A stretch of DNA of 11,987 bases, taken from NCBI GenBank assembly GCA_023428515.1, contig JAEYXI010000573.1:1-11987 (forward strand), read 5' to 3'. The stretch is from Pseudomonadota bacterium (GTDB lineage Bacteria > Pseudomonadota > Alphaproteobacteria > Rhizobiales > Rhizobiaceae). Below the pieces are notes generated by a model. That model was not told the origin of the DNA. It did no database searches and saw only the letters and a program-made list of their open reading frames with translations. Below are positions 1 to 7,287 of the stretch, in pieces; the first letter of the stretch is position 1, and each line of letters begins with the position of its first letter. The position numbers and the translations under genes are program-made.

Positions 1-515
1 TGCTGGCGCAGCTTGCGGTCAAGCGCGCCAAGCGGCTCGTCCATGAGAAGGACGGGCGGCCGGAAGACCAGCGCGCGGGCTAGCGCCACACGCTGTTGCT
101 GGCCGCCCGACAGCTGCGCCGGGAAACGCGCCCCCAGGCTGGCGAGGCCGACCATGTCGAGCGCCCGCACGACCTCGCTGCGGATTTCGTCGCGCTGTGC
201 GCCGCGCCTGCGCAGTGGATACGCGATATTGTCCGCCACGGTCATGTGCGGGAACAGTGCGTAGCGCTGGAACACCACGCCGATGTTGCGGCGGTGCGGC
301 GGCAGGTCGGTGATCGGTCTGCCATCGAGCAGTATCTCGCCGGAGGTCGGCGTTTCGAAGCCGGCGATCGACATCAGGATCGTAGACTTTCCCGAACCGC
401 TCGGGCCGAGCAGCGCCACGAACTCGCCTGGCTTCACGTCGAGCGAGACGTCGTTGACGGCGACCACGCTGCCGTACGCCTTGCGCAGTTTGCTGATCGA
501 CACGGCAGCGCCCAT
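1..515 (-). CDS. ABC transporter ATP-binding protein, PotA-like (3' end beyond window)
   Basis: This is the cytoplasmic ATPase of a polyamine/opine/amino-acid-type importer and energises the permease and binding protein encoded upstream in the same operon. Reading from the ATG at 515, Walker [10 protein letters not shown] is at residues 37-45, the Q-loop in [12 protein letters not shown] at about 81-92, the ABC signature LSGGQQQR at about 135-142, Walker B VLLMDEP at about 155-161 and the D-loop GALD at about 163-166. Only about 171 residues are visible; the rest of the nucleotide-binding domain and any C-terminal TOBE domain lie off the left edge. An in-frame ATG at 560 would add 15 residues, but the GGGG before it is only 2 nt away. 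The 515 ATG has GGGGAA at proper spacing and gives the usual family N-terminus, so 515 is preferred. The gene follows the M24 gene by 56 bp (11 bp if it starts at 560). Family assignment is firm; the substrate is unknown. Confidence 0.93.
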   Translation of the reverse strand, partial: MGAAVSISKLRKAYGSVVAVNDVSLDVKPGEFVALLGPSGSGKSTILMSIAGFETPTSGEILLDGRPITDLPPHRRNIGVVFQRYALFPHMTVADNIAYPLRRRGAQRDEIRSEVVRALDMVGLASLGARFPAQLSGGQQQRVALARALVFRPPVLLMDEPLGALDRKLRQ

Positions 516-571
516 GCGGCGTTCCCCTGCAACCTCGGTTGTTCGCCCGACATTCAACATGACCCCACAGC

Positions 572-1711
572 CTATCCGGTTGCAAAGAGTTTGCGTTCGC
601 TGCGGGTCAGCCTCTCGATCCCGGTCGCCGTGACCGCCACCGTCTCGCTGAAGGCCAGTCCGGCCGCCGACGTGTACATGTGCAGAGTCATTCCTTCCCG
701 CAGTTCCCAATCCGCCGCGGGCGTGAAGATATGGGTGAAGTCGGAGATGCGTTGCGTCGACGCTGGATAGAAGCCCAGCGTGTAGCCGGTGATGTTGTCG
801 TAGTGCGGCCGCAGGCCCTTCTTGACCAGAGGATCGCGGACGATCGCGTCGATGTCGCGTGCGCTGGCGCCTGGCCGCATGGCGGCGAGCTGCTCGTCCT
901 GCACAGCGACAAGCTCGCGGGCGATAGCGTGCTGCGTCTCGGTCGGTTCGCCGACAACGCAGGACCGCATGATGCGCGCGCTGTATTCGCGGACGCGAGG
1001 GATCAGCTCGATGTGGACGATGGCGCCGCGCTCCAGCAGATGCGAGTGCTCGTGTCCGTGCAGAGAATCCCAATCGGCGCCCGACGTCAGCGGTCCGACG
1101 AAACCGTCGTCGGCGCCGAGGTCGAGATAGGTGTTGGCCGCTGCCTTGATGACGTCGCGCTGGCGCCCGCCAATACGAGCCGCCTTTACCGCGCTGAGGA
1201 TGGCCGCGTCGGCGATCGAGGCCGCCTTTCTAAGGTAGCCGACCTCGGTGGGCGACTTGATCCAGCGAAGTTCCCAGATGCCTTGGCCGAAATTGGCGAT
1301 CTCGCGGCTGCCGAGCAGACTCTGCAACTGCCGGAACCGGCCGACCGACATCGACTGCGAGAGATAGTCGACGCCGATGCGGCGATCAAGCCAGCCGCGC
1401 CGGCGCAACTCCTCGACGAAACGCACGACCGGATCTTCCCAGTCCTTGAAGCCGACTATGTCTTTGAACCAGCTGCGTTCCCGCGCCGGGAGGATGTCGA
1501 GCCCGCGGATCAGCATGAAGGGCGTGCCTTCGCTTGGGATGGCGATAGCGCGCCACATGGTTTCGGACAGACCGTAGCCCGAAATCCAGGTCATCGACTC
1601 GATCTCGTCGAGGATCAGGAGGTCGATGTTGCGCGCCGCCATCAGCGCACGGGTCTTGCGCAGGCGCTCTTCGAATTCTTCGAGGGAGAAGGACAAGTCT
1701 ACGACAGGCAT
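572..1711 (-). CDS. Creatinase/ectoine-hydrolase-like M24 family protein lacking most metal ligands
   Basis: The 379-residue protein has the two-part layout of the M24 'pita-bread' family: a creatinase-type N-terminal domain (about 1-150) and a catalytic-type domain (about 155-370). In M24 metallopeptidases five side chains (D, D, H, E, E) bind two metals. Here the aligned stretches are IVHIELIPRVREYSARIMRS (231-250), GYTLGFYP (309-316) and GMTLHMYT (340-347). The first D becomes E, the second A, the H becomes Y and the first E is lost; only the last E (SETVAV, 356) remains. That fits the metal-free branch, such as creatinase and ectoine hydrolase DoeA/EutD, which cleave C-N bonds in small amidines or ureas, better than Xaa-Pro peptidases. 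LHGH (217-220) sits where creatinase has its catalytic His. The start is set by TAATG overlap with the permease stop and GGAGAA 8 nt upstream. A much longer open frame continues upstream to 2626 but runs antisense-like through the permease. Substrate unknown; a C-N hydrolase is inferred. Confidence 0.88.
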   Translation of the reverse strand: MPVVDLSFSLEEFEERLRKTRALMAARNIDLLILDEIESMTWISGYGLSETMWRAIAIPSEGTPFMLIRGLDILPARERSWFKDIVGFKDWEDPVVRFVEELRRRGWLDRRIGVDYLSQSMSVGRFRQLQSLLGSREIANFGQGIWELRWIKSPTEVGYLRKAASIADAAILSAVKAARIGGRQRDVIKAAANTYLDLGADDGFVGPLTSGADWDSLHGHEHSHLLERGAIVHIELIPRVREYSARIMRSCVVGEPTETQHAIARELVAVQDEQLAAMRPGASARDIDAIVRDPLVKKGLRPHYDNITGYTLGFYPASTQRISDFTHIFTPAADWELREGMTLHMYTSAAGLAFSETVAVTATGIERLTRSERKLFATG

Positions 1712-3474
1712 TACGACAGTTCTCCTTGAGGCAAGTGCCGGTGACGGGTGACGAGCGCAAACAAAAGCTGCAGCGCGTAGAGGACGATGAGGGCGGCGAA
1801 GAGCAGCACGGCGACGACGGCGATCTGCGGGCTGATCTCCAGCCTTATGTCGTCCCACATGCGGATCGGCAGCGGCGTCGCGCCGCGGCCGGCGATGAAC
1901 AGGCCGAAGACGACATCGTCGAAGGCGATGATGAAGGCGAACAGCAGCCCGCTGGCCAGCGTTGGGATCAGCAGCGGCAGGGTGACGGTGCCGAGCACCG
2001 TCGCCGGCCGCGCTCCTAGGCTGGCTGCCGCACGTTCCAGGTTGCGATCGAAGCGGCGCAGGCCGGCGATGAAGACGACGATCACATAGGGGACGCCAAG
2101 CAGGGCGTAGGCGAGGACGAAGCCGGTTCCGGTGCCGACCAGCCGCCAATTGGCGAGCATGAAATAGAGCGCCACGGCCGCCACCACCTGGGGCACGACA
2201 AGCGGCGAGATCATCAGCAGGTAGGCGGGCAGCCTGAGCGCCACGCGCCGCCTGACCAGCGCGAAGGCGGCAGGCGCGCCTATGGCGACGCTGACCAGCG
2301 CCGAGAGGCCGGCCATCCTGAGGCTGAACAACGTGGAGTCGATCCACTGCGCGTTGCTGAAGAAGCGTTCGAACCAGCGCAGCGAGTAGGAAGGCGGCGG
2401 GAAGGTCAGGTAGGCCGCGCTGCTGAAGGCGAGCGGGATGACGACGAGGAGAGGCGCGACGAGAAAACAAAGGACGAGGAAGGCACTGCCCCATGCCAAG
2501 GGGCGCCGCACGGCGGAGAGCAAGCTGCCTCCTGCTCGCAGCAAGGGCTGCAAGCTCGCTGCCAACCCGGCTGGCCAGGGGAACCCGCGAGACAGCCCGT
2601 GGCTGGTCGACCGGCGTGGTTCCCACTCACCTTCGACCAACTCCGAAGCCATCTGCTTGCGTAGGGCGACAAAGATCACGGTGACGATCGTGAGAAGGAT
2701 CACGGATTGGGTCGCCGCGCCGGCAAAATCGGCCAGCCTGAGCACGCGCACGGAAATACCTTGCGACAGCATGTAGTCGCCGGGTCCGCCAAGCAGCGCG
2801 GGCGTCACGTAGAAGCCGAGGCAAGACAGGAAGACCAGCGTCGAACCGGCGATGATGCCCGGCACCGACAGTGGCACGAAGATCCGCCAGAAGGCGCTGG
2901 CCGGGTTGCTTCCGAGGCTGCGCGCCGCGTCGATGTGCGAACGGTCGATGCGGATCATCGCGGCATAGAGCGGGAAGACCATCAGCGGCAGTTGGACCTG
3001 CACCATGCCGACATAGACGCCGAAGGCGTTGAACACGAGCGGCAGTGGAGCGTCGGTCAGGTGCAGCCAGCGCAGGGCTTGGTTGACGACGCCGTTCGGG
3101 CTGAGGACGACGATCCAGGCGTAGGTCCTGATCAGGATCGAGGTGATGTAGGGGATCGAGACGAGAAGCAGCAGTGCCGTTGCTAGTTGCCCCTTCAACC
3201 GCGCCATGACGTAGGCAAGCGGATAGCCCGCGACCAGACAGAGCACGGTTACGACGACCGACATCCACACCGTGCGCAGCATGATCATGCCGAAGGCGGG
3301 CGAAGTCAGCGCCTCGACATAATGAGCAGAGGTGAAACCCTCGGCGTCGCGAAAGCTGCCCGCGACGAGCGCCGCGAGCGGGCCGACATAGGCGATGGCG
3401 AGGAGGCAAAAGACCGGCGCCAGCATGGCAGCCGTCATCAACGCCTCCCCGCTCGCGCCGGTTCTACGAAGCAT
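1711..3474 (-). CDS. ABC transporter permease, PotB-PotC type fused into one protein
   Basis: This inner-membrane protein of about 587 residues contains two complete MetI-like permease halves. Half one (about 1-275) has an N-terminal TM (MLAPVFCLLAIAYVGPLAAL), further TMs, and the cytoplasmic EAA loop DAARSLGSNPASAFWRIFVP at about 182-201. A polar linker (about 275-325, ELVEGEWEPRRSTS) leads to half two, which restarts with a TM (FLVLCFLVAPLLVVIPLAF) and carries a second EAA loop, RAAASLGARPATVLGTVTLP, at about 481-500. Each loop docks an ATPase subunit, so one polypeptide should replace the usual PotB/PotC or PotH/PotI pair. The frame is continuous, with no stop or restart in the linker. GTG at 3477 directly precedes ATG 3474 and is an alternative start; GAGG lies about 10 nt upstream. 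The stop overlaps the M24 start by one base, and the binding-protein gene ends 33 bp upstream. Confidence 0.93.
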   Translation of the reverse strand: MLRRTGASGEALMTAAMLAPVFCLLAIAYVGPLAALVAGSFRDAEGFTSAHYVEALTSPAFGMIMLRTVWMSVVVTVLCLVAGYPLAYVMARLKGQLATALLLLVSIPYITSILIRTYAWIVVLSPNGVVNQALRWLHLTDAPLPLVFNAFGVYVGMVQVQLPLMVFPLYAAMIRIDRSHIDAARSLGSNPASAFWRIFVPLSVPGIIAGSTLVFLSCLGFYVTPALLGGPGDYMLSQGISVRVLRLADFAGAATQSVILLTIVTVIFVALRKQMASELVEGEWEPRRSTSHGLSRGFPWPAGLAASLQPLLRAGGSLLSAVRRPLAWGSAFLVLCFLVAPLLVVIPLAFSSAAYLTFPPPSYSLRWFERFFSNAQWIDSTLFSLRMAGLSALVSVAIGAPAAFALVRRRVALRLPAYLLMISPLVVPQVVAAVALYFMLANWRLVGTGTGFVLAYALLGVPYVIVVFIAGLRRFDRNLERAAASLGARPATVLGTVTLPLLIPTLASGLLFAFIIAFDDVVFGLFIAGRGATPLPIRMWDDIRLEISPQIAVVAVLLFAALIVLYALQLLFALVTRHRHLPQGELS

Positions 3475-3507
3475 CACGACCCGACCTCGCCTCTACGAGT
3501 CACAAAT

Positions 3508-4614
3508 TCAGCCGGCCAGCCACTTTTCCCATTCGGCAACGGCGAACTGGTTGTTCGGCTTCCCGTCCTCGCGCATCGCATTCCAGAATTCGTAGTCCTG
3601 GACGAACTGCTTGCCGACGGCTTCCGGCGAGGTCGGCAGCAGCTTCGCACGCTCGGCCGGTATGAAGTCGAAGGCCTTGGAGTTGGGCGGCGCGTAGAGG
3701 ATGTGCTCGACGAACTTGGCCTGGTTCTCGGGCCGCGCCGCGAAGGCGAGGAATTTCCACGCATTCTCGGCGTTGACCGCGCCTTTCGGCACAACCCAGT
3801 TGTCGTATTGCAGGACGCCCTGGTTCCAGGTGAAGCCAATCTTGGCGCCCTGCTCGTTCGCGGCGGACACCCGCCCATTCCAGGCGCTCGCCGCGGTGAC
3901 CTGCTTGTCGACGATGAGCTGCGGACCCTCGGCGCCGCTGTTCCAGAACTTCACGACATTCGGCTTGATCTTGCTGAGGCTCTTGAAGGCACGTTCCCAG
4001 TCGAGAGGATAGAGGTCGGCAGGCGCGACGCCGTCGGCCATGAGCGCTGCTTCGAAGGTCGCAGCGTCAGCGCCCCACGTGCCGGGACCGAGCGCCCGTC
4101 CGCCGGGGAACTTCTCGACGTTCCAGACGTCCGCCCAGGTGTCTGGCGCGCCGTTCGGGAAGGATTCCGGATCGTAGGCGATGAGAAGCGAATAGATGAT
4201 GTGGGGGACGCTGAACTTCGCGGGCTTAACCGTAGTGAACCCGTCGATATCAGCCTGTTCGAAGAAGCTGTAGTCGATCGGCAAGAGAAGGTCATCGCGT
4301 GCAAAGCTCGGGCTGGAGCCACCGGACAGGATGCAAACGTCGTAGCGCGGTGCGCCAGCCACGATGCTGGCTCTCACGGCGCCGTCTTCCGTGCGCGGCT
4401 CCGCGATGACCTTGATGCCGGTCTCCGCCTCGAACGGCTCGAAATAGGCGATGCGCTTGGCCTCCCCCCAGGCTCCGCCGCCGTCATAGACCACGACCTC
4501 ACCGCTCCCCTTCAGGTCTTTCGCCAGGGCCTGTCTCGGAAAAAGTCCTGCAGCCGTCAGCGCGCTGGAGGCAGCTAAAGTGGCCAGGAATTCGCGTCTT
4601 TTCATTGTGCTCAT
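3508..4614 (-). CDS. Periplasmic solute-binding protein, PotD/PotF-like, with Tat signal
   Basis: This 368-residue extracellular solute-binding protein of the spermidine/putrescine family captures the ligand and delivers it to the fused permease. The N-terminus MSTMKRREFLATLAASSA has a twin-arginine motif (R6-R7-E-F-L), a hydrophobic core and a probable cleavage site after QALA (residue 31), so export in folded form by Tat is likely. The mature part has the usual family landmarks: VVYDGGGAWGEAKR (about 41-54), FEAETGIKV (61-69), VCILSG (93-98), the hinge-region PDTWADVWN (157-165), and the C-terminal NAENAWKFLAF (281-291). The start at 4614 is chosen because AAGGGGAATGAG lies just upstream and the signal peptide follows at once; an in-frame start 57 nt farther upstream adds residues unlike a signal. 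This first gene of the operon is read divergently from the Lrp-type regulator across a 243-bp region rich in palindromes. Ligand identity is unknown; polyamine is only a family default. Confidence 0.94.
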   Translation of the reverse strand: MSTMKRREFLATLAASSALTAAGLFPRQALAKDLKGSGEVVVYDGGGAWGEAKRIAYFEPFEAETGIKVIAEPRTEDGAVRASIVAGAPRYDVCILSGGSSPSFARDDLLLPIDYSFFEQADIDGFTTVKPAKFSVPHIIYSLLIAYDPESFPNGAPDTWADVWNVEKFPGGRALGPGTWGADAATFEAALMADGVAPADLYPLDWERAFKSLSKIKPNVVKFWNSGAEGPQLIVDKQVTAASAWNGRVSAANEQGAKIGFTWNQGVLQYDNWVVPKGAVNAENAWKFLAFAARPENQAKFVEHILYAPPNSKAFDFIPAERAKLLPTSPEAVGKQFVQDYEFWNAMREDGKPNNQFAVAEWEKWLAG

Positions 4615-4857
4615 CTCATTCCCCTTTTTTATGATGCGATGCAGCATCAGAGTTCCACAGCAGATCATCAATTGGTCGGCGAATTCTGCAGCAAGTCGCA
4701 GAATTTCTGCGTTTGGCGTCCGCCTGTCAGGCCGACTCTGACGAAATGTTGCGCATGTTTTCGGATTTCTGATGAAGTTTTTGCAGAAATCCGGCGTCTT
4801 ACGGACCTAGACTGGAACCACCGCCTACAACGCGCAGAAATCCTGCAGTGAGCACCG
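4615..4857. promoter_or_regulatory. Divergent control region with Lrp-type box array
   Basis: This 243-bp gap separates the divergent binding-protein and Lrp-type genes and must hold both promoters. It contains three close copies of one 13-bp palindromic box: GCAGAATTTCTGC (4698-4710), GCAGAAATCCGGC (4783-4795) and GCAGAAATCCTGC (4834-4846). A reverse copy of the core, GGATTTCTG (4763-4771), forms with the second box a perfect 10-bp inverted repeat (4762-4771 and 4784-4793, 12-nt spacer). A degenerate copy, GGCGAATTCTGC, is at 4678-4689. Two other perfect 11-bp palindromes, GATGCAGCATC (4638-4648) and GCCTGTCAGGC (4722-4732), are also present. Arrays of CAG...CTG palindromes suit octameric Lrp/AsnC proteins. 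The rightmost box ends 11 nt before the regulator's ATG, so autorepression is likely (inference). No convincing -35/-10 pair could be fixed on either strand. Confidence 0.72.
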
Positions 4858-5349
4858 ATGAAAAAGCTGAAAGCCTCGCATCACCTCGATGGATTCGACA
4901 TCGCCCTTCTCAATCTCGTGCAGGATAACAATCTGGTCACCACCGAGCAGATGGCGGACAAGGTGGGCCTTTCCGCTACCGCGTGTCAGCGCCGGCTGAA
5001 GCGCCTGCGCTCCGAGGGCGTCATCAGCGCCGATGTCTCCCTGGTGTCGCCTGAAGCCGTAGGAACGCCGGTGACGCTGGTGGTGCTGGTGTCGCTGGAA
5101 CGCGAACAGCTAGACCTGCTCGATGGGTTTAAGCGCCGGATCGGCACGTACCCCGAAGTGACGCAATGCTATTACGTGACGGGCGATGCCGACTTCATCT
5201 TGGTGGTGCGGGTGGCTTCAATGGAAGCCTATGGCGACTTCACCGAGCGGGCATTTTTCGGCGACAAGAACGTCAAGTCGTTCCACACCTACACGACAAT
5301 GCAGACTGTCAAGTTCGCCACTAAGTTCCACATCGCCGACGAGCGCTAG
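4858..5349 (+). CDS. Lrp/AsnC family transcriptional regulator
   Basis: This 163-residue DNA-binding regulator has the standard two-domain layout. An N-terminal winged helix-turn-helix (about 10-60) carries LVTTEQMADKVGLSATACQR followed by the recognition-helix continuation RLKRLRSEGVI. A C-terminal RAM/ligand-binding domain (about 70-155) includes YYVTGDADFILVVRV (105-119), the segment that forms the effector pocket and multimer interface in the family, and ends with VKSFHTYTTMQTVKF. Such proteins form dimers to octamers and sense amino acids. ATG 4858 gives a normal N-terminus; the ribosome-binding signal before it is weak (GTGAG). The gene sits between two minus-strand operons, divergent from the transporter and convergent with the M20 operon, and its promoter region carries the box array. 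It is the obvious candidate controller of both operons. The AsnC-type regulators of ectoine-degradation clusters are a functional parallel, not a demonstrated orthologue. Confidence 0.95.
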   Translation: MKKLKASHHLDGFDIALLNLVQDNNLVTTEQMADKVGLSATACQRRLKRLRSEGVISADVSLVSPEAVGTPVTLVVLVSLEREQLDLLDGFKRRIGTYPEVTQCYYVTGDADFILVVRVASMEAYGDFTERAFFGDKNVKSFHTYTTMQTVKFATKFHIADER

Positions 5350-5355
5350 CCAAGT

Positions 5356-6108
5356 TCAAGCGCGTTGGCGGATGAACAGGTTGTGGTCCTCGGCCTCGGG
5401 CCGAAGCCTGCCGTTCTCGTCGAAATCTGCCCATGTCGGAAAGCCTAGCGGCGCCAGTTCGTCAAGGCTGCCGAGCCTCTGGGAATAGGCCGACAGGTGG
5501 TTTGACAGCCTGGCACAGGTCGCCGGATCGGCGCGGTCCCCGCTGACGCCGAAGGCGACATAGGGGGGCAGTACCTCCAGGCCGACATAGTGGAGCGACA
5601 TCTGCGTCGGCCAGAGCACGAGTTCGATGTCGCCGTTCCGGCCGTTATGAGCGAAGGTCTGCGCACCGCCGCCGGTGGTGACCGAAAGCATGGCCTTGCG
5701 GCCCGTCAGCCGGCCCCGGTCGTACCGCAGCCGGCTCGAATAGGTCCTTCCATAGACCAGAACCCGGTCGATCCATCCCTTCAGGATTGCAGGCGGTGCG
5801 AACCACCAGATCGGGAACTGCAAAATGATCAGGTCCGCTTGTTCCACGCGGTCCAGCATCGAGGCGACCGGCTCCGGAAGGGTGTCCTCTTCCGAGGCAA
5901 AACGCTGTTCCGCCTGGACGTCGAAGGCGTTGTCAGGCGTCCGGCTGGGGTAGTGCCACGCTGCTTCGCGAGCATCGAAACACTGCTCATAGAGGTCGAT
6001 CAGTTCGACCTCATGTCCAAGCTCCAGAAGCGTCCCGGCGGCGCGATCGGCCATCTGGCCGTTGAACGACCTGCGTTCCGGATGCGCGAGCACGACGAGC
6101 ACGCGCAT
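5356..6108 (-). CDS. NAD(P)H:quinone oxidoreductase-like flavodoxin-fold protein (NQO1/MdaB/KefF type)
   Basis: This 250-residue cytoplasmic FMN/FAD-binding reductase of the flavodoxin-like fold family starts with the first beta strand and phosphate-binding segment MRVLVVLAHPERRSFNG. It then has LIILQFPIWWFAPPAILKGW (93-112), the family's hallmark flavin-contact segment, followed by DRVLVYGRTYS and the TTGGG loop (144-148). Family members transfer two electrons from NAD(P)H to quinones, azo compounds or similar acceptors. Its ATG follows the ammonia-lyase TAG with no gap (TAGATG), so it is translated with that operon, as its third gene. Its role in a diamino-acid pathway is not obvious: protection from reactive intermediates and reduction of a substrate moiety are both possible (inference). 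The C-terminus ends 6 bp from the stop of the convergent regulator, with no visible terminator between them. Confidence 0.9.
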   Translation of the reverse strand: MRVLVVLAHPERRSFNGQMADRAAGTLLELGHEVELIDLYEQCFDAREAAWHYPSRTPDNAFDVQAEQRFASEEDTLPEPVASMLDRVEQADLIILQFPIWWFAPPAILKGWIDRVLVYGRTYSSRLRYDRGRLTGRKAMLSVTTGGGAQTFAHNGRNGDIELVLWPTQMSLHYVGLEVLPPYVAFGVSGDRADPATCARLSNHLSAYSQRLGSLDELAPLGFPTWADFDENGRLRPEAEDHNLFIRQRA

Positions 6109-7287
6109 CTAACGTGCTCCGCTCCAGACGCTGCGATCCGTCGGCGCCTCGGTTGCGATGACGAGCGCCCGCGAGGACCTCTCCAGGCCGAGAGCCTCCG
6201 CAGTGGCGGGATCGCCGAGCGCCGCGATGAGGCCGGCCAATCCGGCGGCGCCCGATTCACCGGCTTCGATGGCCGGATCGCCCACCTGCGGCCGAGCAAG
6301 GCGGCGAACCACAGCGCGGGCTTCATCTTCGGAGATGGTCAAGAAGCCATCGGCAAGGGCATGAACCACCGGCCAGGCCAGCGGCGACGGTGTCTGGCAT
6401 TCCAGCATCGCCATGATCGTCGCCTCGGTGTGGGGGAGCGTCACCGGGCGGCCGGCTTTCGCACTCTCGGCGAGACAGGCTGCGCGCTCCGGCTCTACGA
6501 TGACGAAGCGGGGCGCCATGCCTGGACGCAGGGCGTGCCAGTGTCCGGCGACGCTTGCGGCCAACCCGCCCACACCCGCCTGGATGAAGACATGGGTCGG
6601 CAGTTCAGCGTCAGAGAGCTGTGCCAGAGTCTCCTCGACGATAATCGAGTAGCCCTGCATGACGAAGCCGCAGATCTCCGCACTGGCAGGGTCGTCGGCA
6701 GCGGCGATGTCGGCGACAAGGATCCAGCCGTTGCCGACGACCGCTTTCGCGGCCGCATCGAGTGACTGGTCGTAGCTGCCTTCTATGCGGACGACTTCCG
6801 CTCCAAGTTCCTCGATATGGGCAGCGCGCTCGGCGCTGACGCCTGCATGAAGGAACACCTTGCAGGCCGCGCCGACGAGCTTTGCGCCCGCCGCGACCGA
6901 GCGTCCATGATTGCCGTCCGACGCGCAGCAGACGGTCAGGCCGTGGTTCAACTCCCATGACTGCGGAAGCATGAGCTCGCGAAAGTCCACTTCCCTGCCA
7001 AGCGCGCCAGAGGCGCGGCGCTGCGCGATCCGCAGCACGGCATAGGCGCCGCCTAGCGCCTTGAAGCTCGACAAGCCAAGCCGCGCAGTCTCGTCCTTGA
7101 CGAGGACACTGCCTATGCCGAGCGAATGCGCGAGAGAATCCAGCCGCCGCAACGGAGTAGGTCCATGGTCGGGAAAAGCCCGCAGGAAGGCGCGCGGCAT
7201 ATCGCCAGCATCCCTGCGGCACCACCACGGCAGGTCCCGAAGCGTCGGCCTGTCGCGTGGAAAGACGATGTTGCCGGCGTCGATCAT
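6109..7287 (-). CDS. Diaminopropionate ammonia-lyase-like PLP enzyme (fold type II)
   Basis: This 392-residue enzyme matches the length and motif order of diaminopropionate ammonia-lyase (E. coli YgeX/DpaL), which converts 2,3-diaminopropionate to pyruvate and two ammonia. The PLP lysine is K76 in LGLSSFKALGGAYAV (family: K77). CASDGNHGRSVA (121-132) carries D124, matching the Asp that lets the E. coli enzyme act on the D isomer. QAGVGGLAASVAGHW (236-250) provides the phosphate-binding glycine loop, and AGESGAAGL (342-350) is another family motif. It also resembles threonine-dehydratase-like EutB proteins of ectoine catabolism, so a 2,4-diaminobutyrate or hydroxy-amino-acid substrate is possible. 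The M20 stop and this start overlap as ATGA, and the quinone reductase starts immediately after its stop, giving strong translational coupling. It supplies the best clue to the substrate class of the locus. No symbol is given because only family-level motifs were compared. Confidence 0.9.
   Translation of the reverse strand: MIDAGNIVFPRDRPTLRDLPWWCRRDAGDMPRAFLRAFPDHGPTPLRRLDSLAHSLGIGSVLVKDETARLGLSSFKALGGAYAVLRIAQRRASGALGREVDFRELMLPQSWELNHGLTVCCASDGNHGRSVAAGAKLVGAACKVFLHAGVSAERAAHIEELGAEVVRIEGSYDQSLDAAAKAVVGNGWILVADIAAADDPASAEICGFVMQGYSIIVEETLAQLSDAELPTHVFIQAGVGGLAASVAGHWHALRPGMAPRFVIVEPERAACLAESAKAGRPVTLPHTEATIMAMLECQTPSPLAWPVVHALADGFLTISEDEARAVVRRLARPQVGDPAIEAGESGAAGLAGLIAALGDPATAEALGLERSSRALVIATEAPTDRSVWSGAR

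Noticed and set aside
680..1729. Long plus-strand open frame opposite the M24 gene
   Set aside because: Composition is typical of the antisense of a high-GC gene and there is no domain; the minus strand has clear family motifs.
572..2626. 684-residue open frame covering the M24 gene plus a long N-terminal extension
   Set aside because: Residues before the ATG at 1711 are arginine- and alanine-rich and lie out of frame inside the permease gene. The TAATG overlap and a GGAGAA site fix the start at 1711.
3187..4578. 463-residue plus-strand open frame opposite the binding protein
   Set aside because: Antisense shadow of the PotD-like gene; no recognisable motif and no ribosome-binding site.
5336..5380. 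Possible terminator between the convergent Lrp-type and quinone-reductase genes
   Set aside because: Only a short GCCAA/TTGGC pairing without a T-run; not a credible terminator.
5590..6765. 391-residue plus-strand open frame
   Set aside because: Antisense to the quinone reductase and ammonia-lyase, both of which have strong motifs.
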